A DNA stretch of 27,189 nucleotides, taken from positions 1 through 27,189 of the forward strand of contig NJFT01000353.1 of NCBI GenBank assembly GCA_002221725.1, given 5' to 3'. Under the pieces are notes generated by a model that ran no database searches, was not told the origin of the DNA, and saw nothing but the letters and a program-made list of their open reading frames with translations. Below are positions 10,276 to 18,696 of the stretch, in pieces; within the stretch, counting starts at the first letter, position 1, and each line of letters begins with the position of its first letter. This DNA comes from Scedosporium boydii. Lineage: Eukaryota > Ascomycota > Sordariomycetes > Microascales > Microascaceae. The translations under genes were made by a program, and so were the position numbers.

Positions 10276-11886
10276 TCAATCCCGAGGTGCAAACGCTACT
10301 TGGGCAGGTATCCTGAAGCTCGCGCAGAACATGCGTTTGTTCGGAGCCACGTCGCGGACGTCATACACCGATACCTGGCCTGAGTCTAGGTCATCGCCGG
10401 CTGGTAGCCTGACTCCAATCTCATCGTAGATGCGCTTATTGATGTCCTCAAACACCTCCTCGTCCGATAGCTTAGGAGCGAAACAGTGAACGTGAACAAC
10501 GGGAAGCTTCGTCTCCGTGTGAGGTGCGAAGAGCTCCTCTTTACCGGCGTACAAGCCACGGTAGCAATGTAAGAAGGTAGTAGCCGACCCGGGAAGGTTC
10601 ATGACGAAATGAGCTATGGTCGGCGGAACAGCTATGCGCTTGGGCTTTGGAGCGGGAGTCGGGTGACTGCGGGAGAACTTGTGACGGGGGCGGACAAGGG
10701 CGTGGTCGCCGCCCTTCGAGGCTTCGTAGACAAGGTCCGCAGCGCGGCGGATGAAGTTCTGACCGTCCTCGTTGAAGGTGCGCACGAACTGATCCGCCTT
10801 GTTCCGCTTGACCGCGTCGTTCAGATACCTGTAGCTCTCCGGGTTCATGTCGTTTGCCCACACAAAGACGCCCTTCTTTCCTGCGGGCACTGCAAAAGGT
10901 CCGATGCCCGCCATCACGTCACACACCACCTCGCCGGGCTGGAACTTGTTGATGAGCCTCGTGTGTTCGTGCTCGAGCTTGGAGTTCCAGTAGACTTTTG
11001 CGTAGTCGAACTTGAAGATGCAGTCGTTCTCCTTGACCTCGACGTTAAGGTCGTAGGGTCCCGCGAGGACTTCGTAACTGAACGTTCGGAACTGGGATTC
11101 CTGGCCGACGTTGTCGACCTTGTTGATGACGGTGCGGAAGCGCGGCGTCTTGTCTAAGATGACGTCCGCGACGACTTTCTTGTAGGAAAGATATTGGTCT
11201 CTGAGGTTCAGATGAACTAGAATTGGGGGAGGAAAATATACAATAAGTGTTGCTGCCCTGGCGAGAGTTTGGTTGGAGACGTCATCGACTCACCTACGTG
11301 CCCAACGGAGTTGAAGCCAGATGGAATCTCATCTTGAAGTTCTTCAGGGAGAATGGATTCCATCACCTCGTCTAAGTCCTTTTCGTAAGTAACCATCACA
11401 GGGTTGCAAAAAGACACGACATCGGTGTCACTTACGATAAGTCCACTTGTCGTACCCAAGAGTGAGTTCATAAGGTATCACGTCCACCTCATCGGCTTTG
11501 TAACCACATCGAAGGGTCTCACCCCATGTGCGCATTACTGGGAAACCCGGATGTCAGAATCCACTCCGTCTATGAAAACGCATAACAGCAGAACGTGACG
11601 GCCATGCCATGAAAAAAATCCCCAAGTACGCACATTCAGACTTGACCTCAGGGTTAAGAAGTAACAGTTTCCTTCCCTTCTTCGCAAGCTCCTCCTCGGG
11701 GTGCGGTACCATGGCGCTGAAGGTCGGGCGAGAAAACAGCTTGCCCTCATCGACGAGCGACTTCCGGTACCGGGAGATGTTGCGCGGATCCCTCACCGCG
11801 GCCGCCGCAAGCTGAAAGGTCTTGGAGAACAGGCTCCGGTCCAGAGTGGTCATGGCCCGGGCCAGCGGTGCCCGGAGTTGCATCAT
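10276..11886 (-). CDS. TRM5: tRNA (guanine-37-N1)-methyltransferase
   Basis: The model joins four exons: 11886-11634, 11537-11436, 11371-11294 and 11216-10276, giving 457 aa; yeast Trm5 is 499 aa. Donors are GTGCGT, GTAAGT and GTGAGT, acceptors are CAG, TAG and TAG, and all three introns are phase 1. Trm5 methylates N1 of G37 beside the anticodon using S-adenosylmethionine, which prevents +1 frameshifting, and in yeast it acts in cytosol and mitochondria. Visible hallmarks are the N-terminal TLDRSLF block (14-20), IPSGFNSVGHVVHLNLRDQ (134-152), the SAM-binding loop CDVMAGIGPF (243-252), NDMNPESY (266-273) and the catalytic-region NLPGS (351-355). An in-frame stop lies four codons upstream of the first ATG at 11886; a second ATG follows directly. 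The next gene upstream, NUS1, has the same orientation but is separated by over 600 bp. The family call is secure; exon 1/2 residues at the join are the least certain part. Confidence 0.95.
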
Positions 11887-11894
11887 GTCGGCAT
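11883..11894 (-). promoter_or_regulatory. Three-codon uORF overlapping TRM5 start
   Basis: On the minus strand an ATG at 11894-11892 opens ATG CCG ACA TGA. Its stop codon (11885-11883) overlaps both candidate TRM5 initiation codons at 11886 and 11883 and forms a TGATG with the second. If the mRNA includes this position, scanning ribosomes would meet the uORF first, and reinitiation or leaky scanning would set TRM5 output. The transcript start is not known from sequence. Confidence 0.5.
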
Positions 11895-12152
11895 TCTAGC
11901 GAGAAGGTTAACGCGACCAATCTCGCAAATGGGGTTAAAAAGAGATTTGCTAGGGAAGGAAAGGGGGTAAATTTTGCGATACCTCCATTGCGAACAGGGA
12001 TGTGAAATTGGGAGGGGATGTGAATTTCGAGTCATTGTGAGTGGAGATCGCAAGGCTGGAAAATTTAAGGTCCTGCGACGTGGTTTTGACGAATCAGATC
12101 CTGAGGATACTGTAAGGCTGCATGGATGCGGTCCTCTCCCCAATATGTTTAG

Positions 12153-12160
12153 TGACGTCA
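12153..12160. promoter_or_regulatory. CRE/ATF-type site TGACGTCA
   Basis: This perfect 8-bp palindrome matches the consensus bound by ATF/CREB bZIP factors, such as fungal Atf1 orthologues. It lies about 267 bp upstream of the TRM5 start codon. The match is exact, but function is an inference. Confidence 0.4.
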
Positions 12161-12480
12161 AGAGGCCACGTTTTGGCGACAGGGTCCTTGTTTTTCATAT
12201 TTTTCTTCCTTTTTTCTCTTGAAAGAGCGTTTTACGGGTATGACCTGTGTCGGCACCATATCTTGTACTACATTTGCGTGGAAACTGTTTCCTCGGACAT
12301 CAGGGCAGATTGAGATGTCTATTTCCAGCTATCAATATGAATCACCTCTCGTTAGCTATACTACAAAAATAAACTGGGCCCCGGTTGGCTGGTGAAGCGC
12401 ATGTGCGCATGAATGCAATATCCATTAGTGGTATCCTTCTAGTCTGTCTTCGACGTCTCAGCCGTCAACGTTTCTCTACT

Positions 12481-12509
12481 CTCAAAAAGCTCAAAAAGCT
12501 CAAAAAAAG
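12481..12509 (+). repeat. CTCAAAAAG tandem repeat
   Basis: Two exact CTCAAAAAG units and a third with two extra A residues, immediately downstream of the NUS1 stop codon. It falls in the probable NUS1 3' untranslated region. Confidence 0.85.
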
Positions 12510-12523
12510 ATCCGTCCCACTGA

Positions 12524-13657
12524 TTATTTCCCACGACGCATCTGGGCGCCGGCATATCTCCTCAGACCTCGGATAAAGACTTGGTACTCGACGCCTTGGT
12601 TGTCTGGGAGGTGGAAGATTTCGGTAAGGCGGATTTGCCAAGGTGGGTAGCCATACAACTCCACATGAGGCGAGAAGAGGAGAAGCAAGTCAGGCTCGGC
12701 CATGATGCCCTCCGAAAGCTCGGCGTCGATGAGGTCGATCTGGATATCGGACAGGTTGAGCTTGCCCTTCTGGGACATCTCCGCGAGCGTCTTGGTGAGG
12801 TCGACCATAGCTTCCCTACCGTCCTTGTAGGAGATGAACATGACGTTGAGATGCTTCAGCTTCGAGTCTTGGAAGTGGCCGGTGGCTGCGGAATCGACGG
12901 GTTCGGTATGGGGGGCCGCGACGGTAAGCCCGGGGTAATGCTCTCCGAAATACGAGGCGAATCTTTGGAGGATGGCTTGGTGGATCTGCGGAAGATGCCT
13001 CTTGAGAATTCCTAGAAGGGGGTAAGCGTCCTGTTAGCCTGACATGCGCAAGTAGCGCAAAGGGGACGGGGAACGTACCAGATCGCTCATAGATAGACAG
13101 AACTGGGATCCCGGCACAAGCAGACCAGACAGCTAGATCTGCCGCCTCGCCGATAAGCCTCTCTAGCTCAGCCGCCCGACCATCTTCATGCATGTTCAAA
13201 ATCGCGCTGAGGTGTTGGGGTTTCCGGGCTAGACCGCGGACGTCGTTCTCGATGAGTTCGGGGGTGCGATGGTGGTAGGAGATGATGGATGATATCCTAT
13301 AGCAGACCTTGTTCCAGGTCTGACGGATCTTTACGTATAGGGAAAATACCGAATGGAGGAGGGCGAAGATGAGGAGGTGTAACTGGTTCTTGAGGAATCT
13401 GCGGACGCCGAACCGGAATTTCCTCTGCGACTGTGTCTTGTCCCACGATTTTTTGGACTTCAACTTGGCCTTTGCTATCGGAGGGGGAGCGGGCATGTAG
13501 TTCTATTCGACATATTAGAGGACTTCAGGTTTCAGTCGTATATATAAGCTAAAAAACGTACTTCGAGGAGGCGCTTTCGTTCGTCATCTTTGAGGAGTCG
13601 GTGGTTCTCTTTTTCATCCGCTCTATAGATGCGGCGATCGCGTAAACTTAAGGCCAT
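12524..13657 (-). CDS. NUS1: Dehydrodolichyl diphosphate synthase subunit Nus1 (NgBR-like)
   Basis: The model joins three exons: 13657-13562, 13502-13079 and 13011-12524, giving 335 aa, with introns of 59 and 67 nt (both donors GTACGT, acceptors TAG). Nus1 pairs with a catalytic cis-prenyltransferase (Rer2/Srt1 type) in the ER membrane to make the polyprenyl diphosphate precursor of dolichol used in N-glycosylation and GPI anchors. Evidence: the short first exon encodes IYRADE (10-15), seen at fungal Nus1 N-termini; a basic stretch precedes one membrane segment at about 71-90; then YHHRTPELIENDVRG (108-122) and the C-terminal PPWQIRLTEIF block; and the protein ends in RRGK, matching the RxG motif of the NgBR/Nus1 subunit. 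Starting at the ATG inside exon 2 (13496) would lose the conserved N-terminus. The upstream neighbour is divergent. Confidence 0.93.
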
Positions 13658-14612
13658 CGCTAAATATACTCGATAAATAAGTTCGCAGAAAACGGGGATA
13701 ACAGTTTTCGCGACTCGTTATATAGTGGGCGGGTGTTGTGAGCCGTTGTCGGTGAAGCTCGTTCTCGCTGGTCCCGTAGCGCAAATAATGGAGATTCGTG
13801 GATTATAGCTTGGAGCTCGGTTTGAAGGGGTGCGGTGCGCAATAGAGATGTTGAGGAAGGGGAAATGTCGAGTTGGAGAGATCGTGAGGTCTGAAATGTC
13901 TCCGAGGATGGCATATGGCTCCTCAAGATTCCCACGTAATGACGGTGGCGCAGTGGGATAGCATGGTCGCTGGTGCTGTCCACATCGTCTCACCTCGTAT
14001 TTTTTGGGAGATTTGGTGGTGCAGAGAGAAATCGAGCTTTAGAAGCAACGTCGGCTTGTTCGTACGTTTGACGCGAGAAAACACGTGACACCACCTGTAA
14101 GATTTGAATACAACATCCCAGCAATTTCAACCTGTACTTTTCTTTTGTAGGATGCCTTTTTTGTGTGATGATTGGTTTATTCAAAGCTGATATTGTCCTT
14201 AGGGTATTACGGTCGAGTACTCCGTAGGAGACTCGGGGAAGGTGCATGAAATCTGTCGTGGTCGTTGGAGGCTGGTTGTGTTCCTTCCACGTCATTCTCT
14301 CGATCTGCGAGTGTCACCGAGCTCTCTGTGGGTGGCGCTGGACGCCCTGTGCCCCAGTTACAGCTTGCTGCCTGCCGCGGGTTCGAAGCAGAGGCACAGG
14401 GCGGCTTCAAGCCTAATGCTCGCCTCCGAGGGGCTGTGGAACGTGAGTGCGTCAATGCCGGCACCCTTCTCTACAGTCTATTGTGCCTATTACATCTCAG
14501 ATCGTGATCACACTGCTGCGAGCTCTCAAGTCTGACGGGCCAGGGAACTACATTCCCCGTCACCTCTCGAAAGCAAAGATTCACCGCCTCACATCTCGCG
14601 GGACACAGAAAC
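13658..14612. other. Divergent intergenic region NUS1 / P-loop gene
   Basis: A 955-bp stretch that should hold both promoters. It contains a CACGTG E-box, an ACGCG word just before it, and a TACTCCGTA copy at 14218-14226. Minus-strand frames here have no recognisable family, and I do not call them genes. Confidence 0.7.
14082..14087. promoter_or_regulatory. E-box CACGTG
   Basis: A perfect CACGTG hexamer with ACGCG eleven bases upstream (14071-14075), in the divergent promoter about 425 bp from the NUS1 start. CACGTG is a bHLH-type binding site. A functional role is only inferred from position. Confidence 0.3.
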
Positions 14613-15197
14613 ATGTCGTCGTCACAGCAGACACCACAAAATCTCTTCATCCAGATGTCTGGTGCACCAGGGTCCGGGAAGAGTACGATGGCAAGGCTGC
14701 TCAGAAGCTCCATTGGCGGAGTGGTCATTGACCATGATGTCCTCAGATCCTCTCTTCTGGAAGGGAGTATTCCATTCGACCAGGCGGCAAAACATGCGTA
14801 TCAGCTTCAATGGGCAGTAGCCCACGACGTCATGAAGCAAGGTCTCAGCGTCATTATCGACAGCACTTGCAACTTCCAGGAGGTTCTCGACCAGGGAACT
14901 GCACTTGCCCAACAACATAGCTACATCTACTGGTATGTCGAGTGCAAGGTTCAAGACATCGATTTGTTGGATCAAAGGCTGCGCACTAGAGATCCGATGA
15001 CGAGCCAGCGAACCGGTGTCGACTGTCCTCCAGCTGCTGCACATGGCGTTCGCACAAGCAAAGACTCTGACTCTCATGCCCTCTTCAAGAAGTGGATTGA
15101 GCACCCTTTCCGGCCGAAAGACAATGCCATCATTGTGAACTCCGCTGATGATCCGGAGATGCTCCGAGACTATATCTTGAAGCAGATTGTCGATTAG
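14613..15197 (+). CDS. Small P-loop ATPase/kinase-like protein
   Basis: A single-exon 194-aa protein. Walker A is GAPGSGKST (17-25), followed by IDHDVLRSSLLEG (39-51), a Walker-B-like hydrophobic strand ending in ASP at VIIDST (80-85), and an Arg-rich lid segment RLRTRD (122-127). This layout fits the AAA_33/zeta-like small-molecule or polynucleotide kinase group of P-loop proteins, which transfer the gamma phosphate of ATP to a small substrate. The substrate cannot be read from the sequence. It lacks a second nucleotide-binding domain, membrane segment or signal peptide, so a soluble cytosolic enzyme is likely. ATG 14613 places Walker A near the N-terminus, as is usual; an upstream in-frame start was not apparent. 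It is transcribed divergently from NUS1. Fungal genomes carry many such paralogues, so no gene symbol is given. Confidence 0.85.
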   Translation: MSSSQQTPQNLFIQMSGAPGSGKSTMARLLRSSIGGVVIDHDVLRSSLLEGSIPFDQAAKHAYQLQWAVAHDVMKQGLSVIIDSTCNFQEVLDQGTALAQQHSYIYWYVECKVQDIDLLDQRLRTRDPMTSQRTGVDCPPAAAHGVRTSKDSDSHALFKKWIEHPFRPKDNAIIVNSADDPEMLRDYILKQIVD

Positions 15198-16370
15198 CTC
15201 AGACGGTCTTTGCCATGAGCTCTTAGCTCACCCGAGTTAGCCCAGTAGATGGCGTAACCTACACGCCCTGATGAGTCGCTGCTGCCAATTTAATGCTTAT
15301 CTAAGAACAAACTCTTCATTCCGTGCCCGAGAAAGCCTCGAGTTACCAATAAGACACAAGATATGACACCCTGGTCCAACTCCGACAGCTCCAATCGGTT
15401 GATACCTCGCTCCCGACTCTCAATCACCTAACCACGAGGCTCTGGCAGACTATCAGGCTCTAATCTTGAACTTCTGCATCCAGGCAGGCCAGGAAAGCTC
15501 TCGAGCTGGGGCAAACAAGTTGGGATATGCCGAGATACTACTTTATTCATTAAGATGAGCCGGCCGGGGAGGCTGCACCATTGAGGGGGAATAACAGTTG
15601 CCTTGGGAGGTACTACACAACAGGGTGGGGGCGGCGAGAGTTGATCCTATAAGACTGCATAAAGAAAAGCTGCCATGAGAACCGGGCTGGGCAGCATGCA
15701 CAACAAAAAGGGATTAGATTCGACCGGACAGAAAGCGCACCCTGCGCGTGGGCCATCGCGCTGGTTATCCGGAGGTGGGTCTCGGTATAGGATCATTTGC
15801 AGGACAGAGCGTTTATAGAATCGTCTGGCGATTCGAGAAGGCCTGGCACTACCGCCCAATCCAAGTCGTCTGTGTAGGGATTGTGGACGAACCGTTAGTC
15901 TCACGTTGCGAAGACCTGGATATGAAAAGGGTGGTCTTCCGCCGAGTCCTCAAGAAAAGGAGGGACGGATGAACAGGTTAAGGAACAGTTTGAAGGAATA
16001 AAACATGACTGATGATAATAATAATATTTATAAGAATATCTACATAACGAAGATTAAGTTACAAAAGCGCAAAATAGTGATCTAGTTGCCTTTCGATGAA
16101 GAGTAATGGCCCTCTCCTTACAAGCGTCCCAAGCAGACATAATAGTCCAACCACAGCCCGGCACAGTCCGGCGCGGCCTGCGGATTCCAAGCATAAAAGT
16201 CGGCCAGTAAGCCTAGTTCTCCTACCTAAGTCCCTCCGCTCCTGCTATGCGACCCCGGGAGCCCTTAGCGCTGCATGGCCATGCACAGGGAACGTGGAAG
16301 TTCTTTTTTCTTTCTTTTTTAATCTTTCGTTGCAGCGAGGCCCAGTGAAACTAACCCGTTACGGTAGTTG
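15198..16370. other. Intergenic region, mostly unexplained
   Basis: A 1.17-kb gap between two plus-strand genes. It contains a possible coding relic at 15718-15972, an AT-rich patch with ATA/AAT repeats at about 16011-16060, and a T/C-rich run at 16304-16329 shortly before the next gene, typical of a fungal promoter. I see nothing else I can support. Confidence 0.65.
15718..15972 (+). pseudogene. Possible coding relic or unrecognised last exon
   Basis: An open frame of about 84 codons begins right after a TAG at 15715-15717 and has no ATG near its beginning. Its translation has the texture of a real globular protein rather than a random frame: alternating hydrophobic strands such as RPIQVVCVGIVDEPLV, then a basic C-terminus ending KKRRDG. 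The preceding bases read ...GATTAG, which could also serve as an intron acceptor, making this a terminal exon. I could not find a matching upstream exon, and I do not recognise the family. It might equally be a chance frame. Confidence 0.25.
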
Positions 16371-16814
16371 ATGATGGGCAACGACGCCATCGCCAACTCA
16401 GTAGCAAATCACAGGAGGGTCGAAACGGCACCCATCCACTTGATATCGCGAATGCGGTCGGTGATTTCAGTGATCCACTATTTGAACCGCTCAGGGACAC
16501 CAAATGCCAACCAGCGCCTCACTAACATTGTCAACGACGTGCATGCCCAATTCCAATACGCTGAGACCCAATATAACCTGGCCAACCCCGGGTCACCAGT
16601 CCGGATAGCCGATTTTTGGCGCGAATGGACAAGAGACTTCTTCAGAACCTTCCTCATCAACAGGGCGAGAATTATATGCAATTTTTTCATTCCAGAGATG
16701 AGGAGGATGTGGGCGTTCAGGACCGGAGACACGGCTAATGTAGTAGTTGAAGGCACCGCGAGGTTGATGGCTGAGCTGGAGGACCTGTTTATAGACATCT
16801 CCGGGTTCCCCTGA
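16371..16814 (+). CDS. Unrecognised 147-aa protein
   Basis: A single-exon frame starting ATGATGGGC, with an in-frame TAG four bases upstream of the ATG (one TTG codon between), so the start is confined to one of the first two ATGs. The protein is largely predicted helical by eye, with many Arg and Asn residues and aromatic-rich blocks (ADFWREWTRDFFRTF, about residues 86-100; EMRRMWAF, about 114-121). There is no signal peptide, membrane segment, zinc motif or P-loop that I can see. A T/C-rich promoter-like run lies about 45 bases upstream, and the next gene converges on it 255 bp downstream. The amino-acid texture supports real coding, but I do not recognise the family and propose no function. 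Confidence 0.6.
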   Translation: MMGNDAIANSVANHRRVETAPIHLISRMRSVISVIHYLNRSGTPNANQRLTNIVNDVHAQFQYAETQYNLANPGSPVRIADFWREWTRDFFRTFLINRARIICNFFIPEMRRMWAFRTGDTANVVVEGTARLMAELEDLFIDISGFP

Positions 16815-17069
16815 TGCCCCTGCCTTGAGGGTTGATCCTACATCAGATGTGGGATGCATTCGAGATTTTCAGCTTCTGATTCTTATTCTGTCATTCTTAT
16901 GACATATCTATCTAGTATCTGTTTTGTTATTTCTCTAGCTATTCACATTCAAAGGTGGTCAAGACATTACTTACTGCATCCACTCTCCAATTTCATATTA
17001 ACATCATACAATGGATGTATAATAGATGCCCAAGCGGTTCAGTCTACTTCATTCATTTTCTCGAGAGCT

Positions 17070-17864
17070 CTACCACTGACCATTCCAAATGCTTACAGGC
17101 TCCTCAGTAAATGGCTGCCTAAATTCTTCCAAGTGCCGGAACTCTAGGCGACTCCAGAGCACGAGGAGGCTCTGTACAGTCATCTTGATATATCCGCAAT
17201 AGGACACTCGCTCAGTTGGTACCCCTTCTTCATCCTTAATAGTATAATCCTCTGCCTTGTAATCTCCCTGAACACACTTCATCCAAAATTCACCCTTGGC
17301 AATAGCGTCCAGAACCTCAGCATCAGCAAGTAGGAATAGATGATACTGCGGGATTTTGTGAGTCACAGGCGGGCCTCCGATACCCTTCTGGTAAATCTCG
17401 CGGACCTGCGCCATGGTGGCATCCTCCAGGAGGTCGGGGTCACTCCGCGGATCCAACTTAAAGAGGGACAGAAACTCATCAGCTTCCTCCGGGTTGTCAG
17501 GTTTGGCGCTCAAATAGGCATCGTGATTTTCTTTATAGTAGGCGACCTCCGAAGCCAGGTCGTCTTGTATCTTTCTCAGGAGTGTCTGCCAGGCTTGATC
17601 CGTGGTGCCACCGTATGCCGTGCGGTATATGGTGAATCCCCAGTTGACGTAATGGCCGTCGTCCCAAGTGCCGCCTTCAGGAATCCTCCGCAGAGGTGGG
17701 AGGTAGAGTTCAAAGTCGACAACGTTCTCATGCAGAGACGGTTCATACTAGAGTTGAGTGTTAGCTCCTTTTATTTACAAGGAGCGTTAAAGCCGTACAA
17801 AGCCATCATCATCTAAAAGATTGAGGTCTTCTTCATATGGCCCAGGCTGCTGCTCAGGCTCCAT
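17070..17864 (-). CDS. Unrecognised 247-aa fungal protein
   Basis: Two exons, 17864-17799 and 17747-17070, are separated by a 51-nt phase-0 intron (donor GTACGG, acceptor CTCTAG); without splicing, exon 1 meets a stop three codons later. The 22-residue first exon is acidic and glutamine/proline rich (MEPEQQ...LLDDDGF). Exon 2 encodes a soluble-looking protein with an acidic middle, tryptophans near the front (GGTWDDGHYVNWGFTIYRTAYG, about residues 48-69) and a C-terminal half with YHLFLLADAEVLDAI and a leucine-rich LLVLWSRLEF helix. No signal peptide or catalytic motif is evident. The texture resembles lineage-expanded fungal proteins of unknown function with a G(W/F)TIYRT-like block, but this is an impression, not a family assignment. 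It converges with the 147-aa gene and diverges from SEC10. Confidence 0.75.
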
Positions 17865-18696
17865 ACTTGGCAATTTGGCTCCAATGTGGCTGAACTAGCA
17901 CGACGGGATATTTTGGGCTAAGGTCCAGGTTGTGTGGGGGAAGGAGCGTCTTTATTTTCGGACTCAATTACGAAGTATAAGGTCGAAGATGGCCGCTTTT
18001 ATAGGACCAACCCAGAAACATGGCTGGCCAGAAAAGTACGTATCTTCTCATCGAGGAATAAAAAAAAAACCCTGATACAACTCCTCGACTCCCCCTGCTA
18101 GCAGCTCGGCTGCTAGGCTCAACAAGCAACCCAAGGACAGCAAGGTTTGTTTCTCTCCTAAGAAATTTCTTCTAGAATTAACAATTGAACAATTATTCCT
18201 TAGCTGCATTCTACTTTATTACAAGTCCTCTCTTATAATACTCTCTCTTTTATGAAGAGGTGAAATAAATATTATTTTTGATTTTAGGAAGAGATTTTAG
18301 AATGGGGAAACCCTCCGTATGCTGCCACCCCCCGCCTGAAGTTTACTGGCCAAGCCCCGGATGGCAACCTACTACATAGCTGCATGCTGGGCTGCTAATA
18401 GTGAACAAAGTCCTAGGTAATAGTTGAAAGTCGAGGTCCGTGTGTGCAATATTTGGAGTTATCAGAAAACCGCATGCCTGACACACCACCTCCACCTAAA
18501 TTCCGTGGCACCCCCCAGCTTCAATCAACAAGTTGACCAAGACAGGAATCGACATATCGAATATTGAGATCACCCCAAATCGCGCATTCATTACGAGGCA
18601 GGCTATCGCCAACGAGAACGAGCTATCTCTCGACATACCATTCTTCATCCATCCCACCATGTTACAGCCCGCATCCTGACCAACATTCGACGGCAA
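17865..18696. other. Divergent promoter region with AT-rich island
   Basis: An 832-bp stretch between the unknown minus-strand gene and SEC10. It contains a TACGAAGTA copy at 17969-17977, a run of ten A residues at 18060-18069, a strong hairpin at 18098-18116, and a distinct AT-rich island: rows 18181-18240 and 18241-18300 have 17 and 15 G+C out of 60. No gene is supported inside it. Confidence 0.7.
18098..18116. repeat. 8-bp inverted repeat, 3-base loop
   Basis: CTAGCAGC at 18098-18105 and GCTGCTAG at 18109-18116 are exact complements around TCG. The 12-base word starting at 18099 matches the complement of 18386-18397 at ten of twelve positions, giving imperfect inverted ends around a segment of about 300 bp. 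Confidence 0.7.

Larger units (their letters stand above)
11887..12523. other. Intergenic: TRM5 promoter / NUS1 3' side
   Basis: A 637-bp gap between two minus-strand genes. It should contain the NUS1 3' untranslated region and the TRM5 promoter. It holds a perfect TGACGTCA site, a pyrimidine-rich patch around 12200-12225 and a short tandem repeat near the NUS1 stop. I see no additional gene. Confidence 0.75.

Noticed and set aside
10609..11157. A 182-codon plus-strand frame opposite TRM5
   Set aside because: It is a mirror frame of the conserved methyltransferase exon and shows no family features of its own.
13660..13993. Two overlapping minus-strand frames upstream of NUS1
   Set aside because: They lie in the divergent promoter, differ in frame, have no conserved motif and are not joined to NUS1 by usable splice sites.
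14376..14392. A tRNA B-box-like word (GGTTCGAAGC)
   Set aside because: The bases around it do not form a T-stem, and no A box or acceptor stem lies at the right distance.
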